Part shown: positions 8,648 through 16,878 of the stretch, piece by piece | How the letters are laid out: each line of letters begins with the position of its first letter | How positions within the stretch are numbered: position 1 is the first letter of the stretch | Assembly: GCA_000299115.1 (NCBI GenBank) | Contig: CP003801.1 | Coordinates: 310,001 to 374,000, forward strand | DNA: 64,000 nucleotides | Origin: an alpha proteobacterium HIMB59 | GTDB lineage: Bacteria > Pseudomonadota > Alphaproteobacteria > HIMB59 | Direction of reading: 5' to 3' | The notes under the pieces: model-generated | Told to the model about the DNA's origin: nothing | What the model saw: the letters and a program-made list of their open reading frames with translations, nothing else | Database searches by the model: none | Program-made: the position numbers and the translations under genes

Positions 8648-10472
8648 AATTAATTTCGTATTTATTATAAATTTTATTGGTCTGATTATGTTTAAATAAA
8701 ATAAAATTTTCAATTACCAAGATATCTAATTCTGTTCCCATAAAACACCTAAATGCATCAGTAGGTGAACAAACTATTGGTTCTCCACGTACGTTGAACG
8801 AAGTATTAACTAAGAGCGGGCAACTAGTCTTTTCTTTGAATTTGGAGATAAGCGCATGGAAGGAAGGATTAGTATCAGCATTTACTGTTTGTATTCGTGC
8901 AGAATAATCAACATGTGTAATTGCTGGTACTGTGGAGCGGGGCACATTTAGTTTATCAATGCCGAATAAATCCTTTTCTTCCGCGGTCATCGCACGGCGT
9001 TTATTATCCTTAACGTCAGCTACAAGAAGCATATATGGGCTATCTACATTATGTTCAAACCACTCATTAACATCTTCTCGCAGCACGCTAGGTGCAAATG
9101 GACGGAAGCTTTCTCTATATTTAACTTTTAAATTAAGCTGTTTCTGCATAATGGGTGAACGCGGATCAGCGATGATACTACGTCCCCCTAATGCTCTTGG
9201 CCCAAACTCCATACGTCCTTGCATCCAGCCAACTGCTTTTTCATCAGCTAATGCAGATGCAACTTCTTCAATCATTTCAGCTTTTGATAGCTTTTTATAT
9301 ATTGCCCCACAAGCTGTAAGTGCGGCCTCAATTTCAGCATCACTAAATTCAGGGCCTAAATAAGCTCCTTTCATTGCGTCATGTTCTTTTAAAGCAGAGC
9401 GTTCTTTGTTGTGATGTTGATGCCACATTAAAAGTGCGGCGCCTAATGCACCACCAGCATCACCAGCAGCTGGTTGTATCCATATATTATTAAAGATCTT
9501 TTCACGCATCAAAATGCCATTCGCAACACAGTTTAATGCAACTCCGCCTGCAAGACATAAATTTTTCTCACCCGTTTCTCTTGCAGTATTCTTTGCTAAT
9601 TTAATAATAATTTCTTCAGTTACTTTTTGTATAGATGCAGCAAGATCCATTTCTCTTTGTGTTAGATTAGTTTCAGGTTTTCTATAAGGCCCGCCGAATA
9701 AATTATCAAACTTTTTATTTGTCATTGTTAGGCCAGTAGCATAGTTAAAGTAACTCATATCGAGTTGAAAGCTCCCATCATCAGCAATATTTATAAGATT
9801 TTCTTTAATCAAATCTACATAACGCGGTTCACCATAAGGCGCCAACCCCATAATCTTGTATTCACCAGAGTTTACTTTAAATCCTGTGTAATAGGTAAAG
9901 GCTGAATATAAAAGCCCAAGAGAATGAGGAAACTTTATTTCTTTGATTACTTTTATATCTTTGCCTTTTCCGAGAGCTAGAGATGTCGTTGTCCATTCAC
10001 CCACACCGTCAAGGGTGAGAATAGCGGCCCTTTCAAAAGGTGACGGATAAAAAGCACTTGCCGCATGAGATAAATGGTGCTCAGAAAAAAGTAACCGCTC
10101 GCTCCAGTTTACATCTTTACCAAATAAAAATTTAAGTTCTTTTGTTAATAATGACTTTTGGAAAAGTTTATCTTTAATCCAAATAGGTATTGCTTTAGTA
10201 AAGCTTACAAAACCTTTAGGAGCAAAAGCTAAATAAGTCTCAAGAAGACGCTCAAATTTGAGAAAGGGTTTTTCATAAAAAACTATATTTTCAACTTGCT
10301 CTAAATTTATTTTTGCCTCTTTTAAGCAATATTTAATAGCGTTGGTTGGGAATGCTGAGTCATGTTTTATTCTAGTAAACCTCTCCTCTTGTGCTGCAGC
10401 AATAAGATCTCCGTCATGGATTAAGCATGCGGCACTATCGTGGTAAAAAGCGGATATTCCTAAAATAAACAC
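8634..10472 (-). CDS. O-carbamoyltransferase, NodU/CmcH/TobZ family
   Basis: A 612-residue full-length enzyme that makes carbamoyl-adenylate from carbamoyl phosphate and ATP and passes the carbamoyl group to a hydroxyl, usually of a sugar or natural product. The N-terminal Kae1-like domain starts GISAFYHDSAACLI and has the metal-binding EHHLSHAASAFYPS and LTLDGVGEWTT. The C-terminal YrdC-like half has MEFGPRALGGRSIIADPR and LVNTSFNVRGEPIVCSP. Its base composition is clearly richer in G+C than the flanking genes, a sign of transfer. It is third in a four-gene cassette inside the tRNA-Gly island. The acceptor is unknown. Confidence 0.95.
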   Translation of the reverse strand: MFILGISAFYHDSAACLIHDGDLIAAAQEERFTRIKHDSAFPTNAIKYCLKEAKINLEQVENIVFYEKPFLKFERLLETYLAFAPKGFVSFTKAIPIWIKDKLFQKSLLTKELKFLFGKDVNWSERLLFSEHHLSHAASAFYPSPFERAAILTLDGVGEWTTTSLALGKGKDIKVIKEIKFPHSLGLLYSAFTYYTGFKVNSGEYKIMGLAPYGEPRYVDLIKENLINIADDGSFQLDMSYFNYATGLTMTNKKFDNLFGGPYRKPETNLTQREMDLAASIQKVTEEIIIKLAKNTARETGEKNLCLAGGVALNCVANGILMREKIFNNIWIQPAAGDAGGALGAALLMWHQHHNKERSALKEHDAMKGAYLGPEFSDAEIEAALTACGAIYKKLSKAEMIEEVASALADEKAVGWMQGRMEFGPRALGGRSIIADPRSPIMQKQLNLKVKYRESFRPFAPSVLREDVNEWFEHNVDSPYMLLVADVKDNKRRAMTAEEKDLFGIDKLNVPRSTVPAITHVDYSARIQTVNADTNPSFHALISKFKEKTSCPLLVNTSFNVRGEPIVCSPTDAFRCFMGTELDILVIENFILFKHNQTNKIYNKYEINYELD

Positions 10473-10481
10473 TAGCAGATA

Positions 10482-10631
10482 CTAAAAGAGTGTGTAAATG
10501 AAAGGGGCAACCACAGAACCCTGAGCTAAAATTAATAAACCACCTAAAATAACTAAAACAATAATAATTGGAGCTAACCATAATTTTTTTCTTACACGAA
10601 GGAAGCTCCAAAGTTCTTTTAATATTTCCAT
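10482..10631 (-). CDS. DUF5989 family small membrane protein
   Basis: A 49-residue gene between SxtJ-like and carbamoyltransferase genes. It starts MEILKELWSFLRVRKKLWLA, then has one hydrophobic helix (PIIIVLVILGGLLIL) and the tail QGSVVAPFIYTLF. An amphipathic basic N-terminus, one membrane segment and a PFIYTLF end are what I know of DUF5989 proteins, which sit beside SxtJ and carbamoyltransferase genes in many bacteria. It begins 3 bases after the SxtJ-like stop and ends 9 bases before the carbamoyltransferase start. The function is unknown; a membrane adaptor for the enzyme is a guess. Confidence 0.85.
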   Translation of the reverse strand: MEILKELWSFLRVRKKLWLAPIIIVLVILGGLLILAQGSVVAPFIYTLF

Positions 10632-10634
10632 AAC

Positions 10635-11042
10635 TTAAAACTGCCTTCTAAATGAATTTGAATGAATATCCTCATGACGCTTGATCCAATAAGAAGACTT
10701 AGCTTTAAATTGCAAAAGCAATTCGTCACGACCAAACAATCTCATTAATATACCAATGGGTGTAAAAATCATAAAAAAGATAACCCCCATAACCATTGGG
10801 CTAACAATCATTCCTAAAACTAAACCAAAACCCATCCATAATTTATTTAAAGGTTTTAAAATTTCAGCTTTAAGAAGCGTGACTATGAAAAAGACTATAG
10901 AACATGCGCCTAGAACGTAGAATGCCATATTGTTTTCTCTAAAATAAAAGTAGATTGAGGTGATTAAAAAAACTAATGTAAAAAAATATCCAAATTTCTG
11001 ATTTGAGGGTAATGCAATATTTTTATTTATTATCATACTCAA
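10635..11042 (-). CDS. SxtJ-like membrane protein
   Basis: A 135-residue membrane protein with about four hydrophobic segments. The block LNKLWMGFGLVLGMIVSPMV, then FTPIGILMRLFGRDEL and a final SYWIKRHE, is the SxtJ family pattern (named from saxitoxin clusters but widespread in glycan and natural-product loci with carbamoyltransferases). It is the first gene of the cassette, directly downstream of the decayed integrase fragment. Its molecular role is unknown. Confidence 0.85.
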   Translation of the reverse strand: MSMIINKNIALPSNQKFGYFFTLVFLITSIYFYFRENNMAFYVLGACSIVFFIVTLLKAEILKPLNKLWMGFGLVLGMIVSPMVMGVIFFMIFTPIGILMRLFGRDELLLQFKAKSSYWIKRHEDIHSNSFRRQF

Positions 11043-11093
11043 GTAAGAAAATCATTATGCATATACTTTTTCAAGCCTAATTTTTATAAAAGT

Positions 11094-11270
11094 CTATAAA
11101 ACACTGGGGCTAGGAGCCCAGTAAGTCTTTACTCCACTTGGTAAAACTAAAATAAAAAATCACTTGAACTCTGAGTCCCAAACTCTTCTTCGTTTGTCAG
11201 TAGCAAGGCTACGGATATTCTTTCTGTTAAAGGTTATCTGATTAACTGATTTTCTATCCTGAGAAGCCAT
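11094..11270 (-). pseudogene. Remnant of a tyrosine integrase N-terminus
   Basis: Reading from an ATG at 11270 with a strong GAGGAG ribosome site, the frame gives MASQDRKSVNQITFNRKN, then RRRVWDSEFK, a TGA stop at 11162-11160, and on in the same frame FFILVLPSGVKTYW before another stop. This follows the N-terminal arm-binding domain of tRNA-targeting integrases (I-x-x-L...R-x-x-WDSE-x-x-G-F...PSGVK-x-Y/F), with the usual glycine codon after the WDSE block changed to TGA. The catalytic domain is absent. It lies just inside the right island end, as expected for an integrase. Confidence 0.7.
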
Positions 11271-11343
11271 TAGAAAATTACTCCTCTGTTGAAATCAGTA
11301 GCTATATTAATGACAATAAAGGCTTGGGGGTGGGTTGATTTCT

Positions 11344-11363
11344 GTTCCACCACCATTCCACCA
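11344..11363 (-). repeat. Inner end repeat of the island, right copy (possible integrase arm site)
   Basis: GTTCCACCACCATTCCACCA, 19 of 20 identical to 7353-7372 and in the same orientation. It lies between the tRNA remnant and the integrase remnant start. Confidence 0.6.
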
Positions 11364-11470
11364 ATAGTATTACGAACCATTAGTAATGAATCTAACTAAT
11401 TCGTATGTAGAATCGATAGTTATAGAGCTAGTTAAGGTTCGTTAGAAGTGGTTATTAGGTGAGTTGTGAA

Positions 11471-11509
11471 CTTGGCAAGGTTGCGCTTTACCCCTGAGCT
11501 ACGCCCGCT
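11471..11509 (-). repeat. att-like direct repeat: 5'-half tRNA-Gly remnant
   Basis: This stretch matches the first 39 bases of the intact tRNA-Gly with one change (T at 11488), from the acceptor 5' strand through the D arm to the anticodon loop. The 3' anticodon stem, T arm and acceptor 3' strand are missing, so it cannot be a working tRNA. It marks the right end of the island. The rest of 11043-11633 holds only this, the inner repeat and the integrase remnant. Confidence 0.85.
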
Positions 11510-11633
11510 AATACTTATCAATAGAAGTGTTGTATTTATAAACTTCTTTAAAGAACCGATCAAGTTAAAACAACTTAGTAAATTCAATTTATACTTGGTT
11601 GTAAATATATAATTCAATACTATCTCTAAATAC

Positions 11634-12503
11634 ATGAGCCACGTGATAGATATAAATCAAGATCAGTTTGTAGAAGAAGTAGTTGAAAAATCTAAAACTA
11701 TTCCGGTAATTGTTGATTTCTGGGCTCCATGGTGTGGACCGTGCAAGCAACTAACACCAGTTTTAGAGAGTATTGTTAATAAAAAAAATGGAAAAATTAT
11801 TCTGGCAAAGATCAATGTTGATGAAAATCAAGCTATTGCAGCTCAATTAAAAATACAATCAATACCCACAGTGTACGGTTTTGTGGAGGGCAGACCAATA
11901 GATGCGTTTCAAGGAGCTCAGCCAGAAAGCAAAATTGAAGCAATGATTGATAAACTCATTGATGCAACTCCAGGAAACGAAATACCAAAACTATTAGAAG
12001 AGGCTGATTCTTGTTTTAAAAATCAAGATTATGAAAAAGCGCAAAATCTCTATGAAAATCTTATTGCTTTAGATCCTGGTAATATAAAAATCATTGCCGG
12101 TCTCCTAAGGACTCTTCTGCAACTTAAAAAATTCGAAGATATCAATGAGATGCTAGACTCATTAGATGAAAAGATTTTAGAAGACCCTGAAATTAATAAA
12201 ATTAAAAAACTGATGGACAATCTTCATGGTGATGAAAACTCTTCTTCAATAAATGAATTACAAAATAAATTGAAAAATAATCCTAATGATAAAAACAATC
12301 GACTAAAATTATCAATTGAACTTTTAAAATCTAATCAAACTGATCAGGGCTTCCAGGAATTATTAATACTTTACGAACAAGACCCAAAGTGGAACGAAGA
12401 GGCTGCCAAAAAAAAACTTTTAGAATATTTTGATTTACTTGGTTTCAATGATCCAAATGTTGTTGAAGCTCGAAAAAAGCTATCATCACTTATGTTTAAA
12501 TAA
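11634..12503 (+). CDS. Thioredoxin-TPR protein (CnoX/YbbN-like)
   Basis: A 289-residue cytoplasmic protein. Residues 1-110 are a thioredoxin fold with the active site WCGPC at 33-37 and the cis-proline in QSIPTVYGF. Residues about 115-289 are TPR-type helices, as in CnoX/YbbN chaperedoxins that protect folding clients under oxidative stress. E. coli YbbN lacks a full CxxC, whereas this protein keeps CGPC and should be redox-active. The stop overlaps the ATG of the Lon-N-domain gene by one base, a pairing common in alphaproteobacteria. Confidence 0.9.
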   Translation: MSHVIDINQDQFVEEVVEKSKTIPVIVDFWAPWCGPCKQLTPVLESIVNKKNGKIILAKINVDENQAIAAQLKIQSIPTVYGFVEGRPIDAFQGAQPESKIEAMIDKLIDATPGNEIPKLLEEADSCFKNQDYEKAQNLYENLIALDPGNIKIIAGLLRTLLQLKKFEDINEMLDSLDEKILEDPEINKIKKLMDNLHGDENSSSINELQNKLKNNPNDKNNRLKLSIELLKSNQTDQGFQELLILYEQDPKWNEEAAKKKLLEYFDLLGFNDPNVVEARKKLSSLMFK

Positions 12504-13162
12504 TGGAAGATAACATTAAACAATTATTTGAAATTAAACCAAACCAGATTCCAAAATCACTGCCGCTATTTCCTTTAGATAACGTTTTACTACTCCCTTT
12601 CGGTAAATTGCCATTAAATATTTTTGAGGAAAGATACATAAATATGGCTTTTGATAGTCTCAAGAAAGATCGGATGATAGGAGTCATTCAACCTAAAAAT
12701 AATAACAATGAATTATTTATGATGGGTTGTATTGGTAAAATAACATCTTTCATAGAAACTCCCGATTACAGAATTGTTCTTAATTTAGAGGGTGTTTGTC
12801 GTTTTGTTTTACAAGAAAGAGATTTAACTCAAAAAGGATACTACCAGGCTACAATAAATAGCTCTGATTATTTGGAAGATTTAAACTCTATGGAGCCCCA
12901 GATAGATCGCACAAGTCTCATTCATAAATATGAAAATTTTTTTAAAATGAAAAAACTAGAAATTGATAAAAATATCTTATCAGATACATCAAACTTACAA
13001 CTATTATCCACACTAGCAATGTTAGCGCCCTTTAATAAAATTGATAAACAAGCTATCTTGGAATCACCCAACCTAATGTCTAGAGTCAGCACAATAAACT
13101 CAATATTAGACTTAAATACTTTTCAAGTTGTCAGCAATAATCAATCGAATAAGCTAAATTAA
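12503..13162 (+). CDS. Lon N-terminal (substrate-binding) domain protein
   Basis: A 219-residue stand-alone LON domain without ATPase or protease parts. The typical opening LPLFPLDNVLLLPFGKLPLN is followed by IFEERYINMAFDSL and the GCIGKITSF block. In Lon the domain binds substrates; the role of these short proteins is not established. It is translationally coupled to the thioredoxin-TPR gene, suggesting a shared proteostasis role, and ends tail-to-tail with the UbiH-type gene with 9 bases of overlap. Confidence 0.9.
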   Translation: MEDNIKQLFEIKPNQIPKSLPLFPLDNVLLLPFGKLPLNIFEERYINMAFDSLKKDRMIGVIQPKNNNNELFMMGCIGKITSFIETPDYRIVLNLEGVCRFVLQERDLTQKGYYQATINSSDYLEDLNSMEPQIDRTSLIHKYENFFKMKKLEIDKNILSDTSNLQLLSTLAMLAPFNKIDKQAILESPNLMSRVSTINSILDLNTFQVVSNNQSNKLN

Positions 13163-14269
13163 TTTCCCCATAGCCTGTTTTATAAATAATTGTTTTAATT
13201 GGGGAATACGATTAAAAATAGTAAAACTGAGTCGAACAATTGACTTTGTAATAGGTTGTTCGTTTTCGTATAAATAGTTTATTAATGAAGTGAAAGATAA
13301 ATAAGAAAAATTTTCAATAATTCTTTTAGAAGAAAAAATTTTATCAAAGTCTGGGTGATCTATCTTTAAATTATCCAAAAGTGTTAACAACTCTTGAATG
13401 TCTTTAATACCCAAGTTCCATCCTTGACCTGCTACCGGATGAATTGAGTGTGCCGTATCTCCTAAAATCAAAATATCTTTTTTTTTAGACTCTGATAAAT
13501 GAGGACTGATAGGGAAAAAATTGATCGAATTTATTAATTTTATATTTCCATGAGTATTTTTAAAATGTGTTTTAATAAGATTTGATAAGTCATTTAGATT
13601 TAATTTTTCTTGAGTTGAATATATGAAAGTCGATTTATTTTTGGTATTATTAGGGGAAGGCAAAACTGCCAGGGGGCCTTTTGGTGTAAATATTTCATAT
13701 GCAATTTGCTTATGATTTACTTGATGATTAAAAAATCCAACATAGGCATGATGCTTTGAAGGAAAATTAATTTTTTTTATTTTTTCAATATCAGTAAAAT
13801 GTTTTCCAAGAGAAATAATTATTTTTTTAAAATAAAAAGTTTTGTTTTTAATTTTAATAGGAGATGAGGACTTTATTTTCTGCATATCTAAATCTATGCC
13901 AGTCATAATTAATTTATGGTCATCTAAATATTTCCTAGCTGCTTTTAATAAAGATTTGTTATAGATGACAGTTCCCATACTCTCCTCTAAGTTTTGAAAG
14001 ATTAAATCCTGTTCATTAATTGAGTCTTTTATTATGATCTTCTCTATAGGCTCTTTCTCATTTGCTAGTTTATTCCAAAGACCTAATTCTCTCAGAAAAT
14101 CTCTTGAATTTGCATTAACTGCTAAAGTACGCTTATCATCATTAAGTGATTTCTGTTTTTCAACAATTAATACTTTGTATTTTTTTTTATTGAGAGCGAT
14201 GGCAGCCAATGATCCAATCATACCGGCCCCAATAATTAAAAAATCATAATTAAATATTTTATTTTTCAT
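13154..14269 (-). CDS. FAD-dependent ubiquinone-biosynthesis hydroxylase (UbiH/UbiF/Coq6 family)
   Basis: A 371-residue class A flavin monooxygenase. The N-terminal dinucleotide-binding motif is LIIGAGMIGS, and the second FAD motif GDTAHSIHPVAGQGWNLG lies near residues 269-286, exactly the family form. It hydroxylates the aromatic ring of a ubiquinone precursor. Which ring position (UbiH, UbiF, UbiI or UbiM-like) cannot be told by eye. It is divergent from ftsK with only 23 bases between the starts. Confidence 0.88.
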   Translation of the reverse strand: MKNKIFNYDFLIIGAGMIGSLAAIALNKKKYKVLIVEKQKSLNDDKRTLAVNANSRDFLRELGLWNKLANEKEPIEKIIIKDSINEQDLIFQNLEESMGTVIYNKSLLKAARKYLDDHKLIMTGIDLDMQKIKSSSPIKIKNKTFYFKKIIISLGKHFTDIEKIKKINFPSKHHAYVGFFNHQVNHKQIAYEIFTPKGPLAVLPSPNNTKNKSTFIYSTQEKLNLNDLSNLIKTHFKNTHGNIKLINSINFFPISPHLSESKKKDILILGDTAHSIHPVAGQGWNLGIKDIQELLTLLDNLKIDHPDFDKIFSSKRIIENFSYLSFTSLINYLYENEQPITKSIVRLSFTIFNRIPQLKQLFIKQAMGKLI

Positions 14270-14292
14270 TAACAGACATATATTAAATTAAA

Positions 14293-16368
14293 ATGGAAAA
14301 TAACCTTATACCAGAAGTCTTTAAATTAAAAATAGCTCAAATTAGTTCGATTTTTAAGGGTTTGTTTTTTTTATTTTTGGCATTAAGTATTTTTTTAGCA
14401 ATTTTGACTTTTGATATGAATGATAATTCATTCTTAACAAAGACTAGCGAAAATTACTCAAATCTCTTAGGACCGATTGGATCATACACAGCAAGTTTTT
14501 TGATTTATTCTTTTGGGGGTTTGAGCTATTTACTCGTAATTTTTTTTTCAACTGCCTGTTATTTTTCTATGGCAAAAAAAAGTTTTGACTATTTTTTTAT
14601 TCGTTTTTTCCTAATTTTTTTAAGTTTAATACTAATACCACAAATATTTTTTTTTCATGAATTAGAAATAAAATTTATTGAACAGCTAAATTGCTGGGGT
14701 GAAATTAGTTATAAAGTTTATTCTTTACATAACCATGAATGGGCAAGTTATATATTTTCATTAGTTGGCATCACTGTATTCTTACGTGCTCAAAATTTAT
14801 TAAGATTATTTAAAATGCCTAAATTTGGATTTACTAATCTTAGTAAATTATCTCAAACAAAAGAAAAAAATATCAAAACAAAAAAAGATCCAATCATAAA
14901 TCAAAGGTATCAAAATAATTATCAAAACGGTGATCAGGAAATTCAGGATAATGACTACGACAACAAAAATAATTTAAATAAAAACTTTATTTCACCCTCT
15001 CTTGATATTTTAGATAATACGTCAAGTAAAAATGCAAAACAAAATAATCAATCAAATATTCAGCAAAGATCAGAACAACTAGAAAATGTTTTTGCTGATT
15101 TTAATATCCAAATAAAAGTCATAAATGTGAAGTTAGGCCCTGTGGTAACTCTGTATGAAATATTACCCTCGGCTGGAATAAAAATTAATACGATCATTAA
15201 TTTAGCGGGAGACATTTCTAGAAGTATGGGTGTTGGTGCGGTAAGAATAGCACAAATTTTTGGAACCCAATATCTTGGTGTTGAAGTACCAAATGAACAA
15301 AGAGAAAGTGTGACTATCAAGGAACTTCTAAGTGACTCAAACTTTAAAAACTCCTCTCATAAAATTCCAATTTGTATTGGCAAAGATATATCGGGAAATA
15401 TTGAAGTAATTGACCTAAGTAAAACACCTCATTTACTCGTTGCTGGTACTACTGGTTCAGGTAAATCAGTTTTCATCAATACTCTTTTGACAAGTCTTTT
15501 ATACAAGTTCTCCCCCAAAGATTTAAGGTTAATTCTTATTGACCCTAAAATGTTAGAGTTGAGTGTATACAATGATATTGCTCATCTTTTAACGCCCGTA
15601 GTTACAGAACCTCGTAAAGCCATTATTGCACTGAAGTGGGTATGTAAAGAAATGGAACGGAGATATTCGCTGATGAATGAGGAAGGAACAAGAAACTTAG
15701 AGGGATATAATCAAAAATCACCTGACCCTTTGCCTTTTATCGTTGTGTTTATCGATGAAATGGCTGACTTAATGATGACTGCAGGAAAAGAAGTTGAACA
15801 TTACGTACAAAGATTAGCGCAAATGGCAAGAGCTTGTGGCATCCACGTTGTGATGGCAACTCAAAGACCAAGCGTTGATATCATCACTGGAAGCATCAAA
15901 GCTAACTTTCCTTCTCGTATCAGTTTTCAAGTTGCAAGTAAATATGACAGTAGGACAATTCTTGGAGAAATTGGTGCTGAACAACTCTTAGGAAACGGAG
16001 ATATGTTAATGTCAAAAAATGGTTCGAATTTAATTAGATATCAGTCTGCATTTATTTCTGACAATGAAGTAAATAAATTAATAAAAGAAATTAAATCAAG
16101 CCAAAAAGTAGAATACCTTCAAGAATTAGATGAGATTATTAAAAGTGGTAATGAAAACTTCGATACCCTGACTGATGAGGATGAAGCGTTAGTCACAAAA
16201 TCAATAGATCTTATTAAAAGCACAAATAAAGCTTCTACAAGTTTTCTTCAAAGGAATTTTCAAATTGGTTATAACAAAGCTGCCAGAATAATGGAAACCC
16301 TGGAAGAAAGGGGTGTTGTGTCAGCACCCAATCACGCTGGAAAAAGAGAGATATTAATTAATAATTAA
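14293..16368 (+). CDS. ftsK: DNA translocase FtsK
   Basis: A 691-residue septal DNA pump for chromosome segregation at division. Residues about 20-170 contain four hydrophobic helices. A short polar asparagine/lysine-rich linker runs to about residue 255. The RecA-like motor has Walker A GTTGSGKS near residues 384-391 and Walker B VVFIDEMADL near 485. The C-terminal winged-helix gamma domain (about 625-690) contains GYNKAARIMETLEERGVVS. The linker is much shorter than in E. coli, typical of small genomes. The 3' end overlaps the convergent gene by 15 bases. Confidence 0.96.
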   Translation: MENNLIPEVFKLKIAQISSIFKGLFFLFLALSIFLAILTFDMNDNSFLTKTSENYSNLLGPIGSYTASFLIYSFGGLSYLLVIFFSTACYFSMAKKSFDYFFIRFFLIFLSLILIPQIFFFHELEIKFIEQLNCWGEISYKVYSLHNHEWASYIFSLVGITVFLRAQNLLRLFKMPKFGFTNLSKLSQTKEKNIKTKKDPIINQRYQNNYQNGDQEIQDNDYDNKNNLNKNFISPSLDILDNTSSKNAKQNNQSNIQQRSEQLENVFADFNIQIKVINVKLGPVVTLYEILPSAGIKINTIINLAGDISRSMGVGAVRIAQIFGTQYLGVEVPNEQRESVTIKELLSDSNFKNSSHKIPICIGKDISGNIEVIDLSKTPHLLVAGTTGSGKSVFINTLLTSLLYKFSPKDLRLILIDPKMLELSVYNDIAHLLTPVVTEPRKAIIALKWVCKEMERRYSLMNEEGTRNLEGYNQKSPDPLPFIVVFIDEMADLMMTAGKEVEHYVQRLAQMARACGIHVVMATQRPSVDIITGSIKANFPSRISFQVASKYDSRTILGEIGAEQLLGNGDMLMSKNGSNLIRYQSAFISDNEVNKLIKEIKSSQKVEYLQELDEIIKSGNENFDTLTDEDEALVTKSIDLIKSTNKASTSFLQRNFQIGYNKAARIMETLEERGVVSAPNHAGKREILINN

Positions 16369-16878
16369 TTTTAATAAATTATTTTTAGAATTAATTTGAA
16401 GTTGAAGTTTCAAATTATCATAAATTTGATTTTTTAAATTAGTCAAGTGAGTATCTAATTTATTTATTGAAATATCTTTATCCAGGGGCCAGAGAATTTT
16501 ATAAAGATCTGTTTTGTTAATACCTCGATCGATATCAAGAATTAAATTACTAAAGATAATATTATGAATATCTTTTAAATAAAAATTTGAGTCATTATAA
16601 ACAATTAAGTTTTTGAATGGATAAAATTTTATGTTCTCAATTGTTAGAAAAGTACTAATAAGTTTTTTTTTTAAAAAAACAAAAAATTCATTAAAATTTA
16701 AAGGTAAATTAAACTTTATATTTTCATCAACAACGTCCACAATTAGTTGATCATTATTTGTTATCAAATCAATTGAAATAAAATTTTTATTAGTATCGAC
16801 GCCATATAAGTTAAGCTGTCTTATTAAATTATTGAAGTGTATTTCTAAGAATGAGTCTACAGATTTAAATATAATCAT
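16354..16878 (-). CDS. Reduced response-regulator-like protein with winged-helix C-terminus
   Basis: A 174-residue protein. The C-terminal part (about 120-174) has a pattern like an OmpR-type winged helix: NKTDLYKILWPLD, then NKLDTHLTNLKNQI as the recognition helix. The N-terminal 100 residues weakly follow a receiver fold but show no acidic pocket or phospho-acceptor aspartate that I can place. Many alphaproteobacteria have a pseudo-receiver/winged-helix regulator near ftsK and lolA, and this looks like a shrunken version; that link is inferred. It overlaps the LolA-like gene by 4 bases. Confidence 0.5.
   Translation of the reverse strand: MIIFKSVDSFLEIHFNNLIRQLNLYGVDTNKNFISIDLITNNDQLIVDVVDENIKFNLPLNFNEFFVFLKKKLISTFLTIENIKFYPFKNLIVYNDSNFYLKDIHNIIFSNLILDIDRGINKTDLYKILWPLDKDISINKLDTHLTNLKNQIYDNLKLQLQINSKNNLLKLIIN

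Larger units (their letters stand above)
7262..11509. mobile_element. Small genomic island integrated at tRNA-Gly
   Basis: A 4.2-kb segment lies between the intact tRNA-Gly and a second copy of its 5' half. Further signs of integration are a 20-bp near-identical repeat inside each end (7353-7372 and 11344-11363), a broken tyrosine-integrase start next to the right end, and a cargo gene with unusual composition (row 9181-9240 is about 53% G+C, while neighbouring genes are near 30%). The cargo is four co-oriented genes: SxtJ-like, DUF5989, carbamoyltransferase and SGNH hydrolase. No intact integrase remains, so the element is probably fixed. Confidence 0.8.

Noticed and set aside
8932-9363. 143-codon plus-strand open frame opposite the carbamoyltransferase
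   Set aside because: It lies fully antisense to a well-conserved enzyme, in its G+C-richer region, and has no recognisable motif. Similar antisense frames opposite hslU, rho, mnmE, BON and dnaK genes were rejected for the same reason.
11471-11509. A second tRNA-Gly gene
   Set aside because: Only the 5' half is present; T arm and acceptor 3' strand are missing.
11640-11645. CACGTG near the thioredoxin start as a second parS
   Set aside because: Flanks (GAGC...ATAGAT) do not match the TGTTN...NAACA arms.
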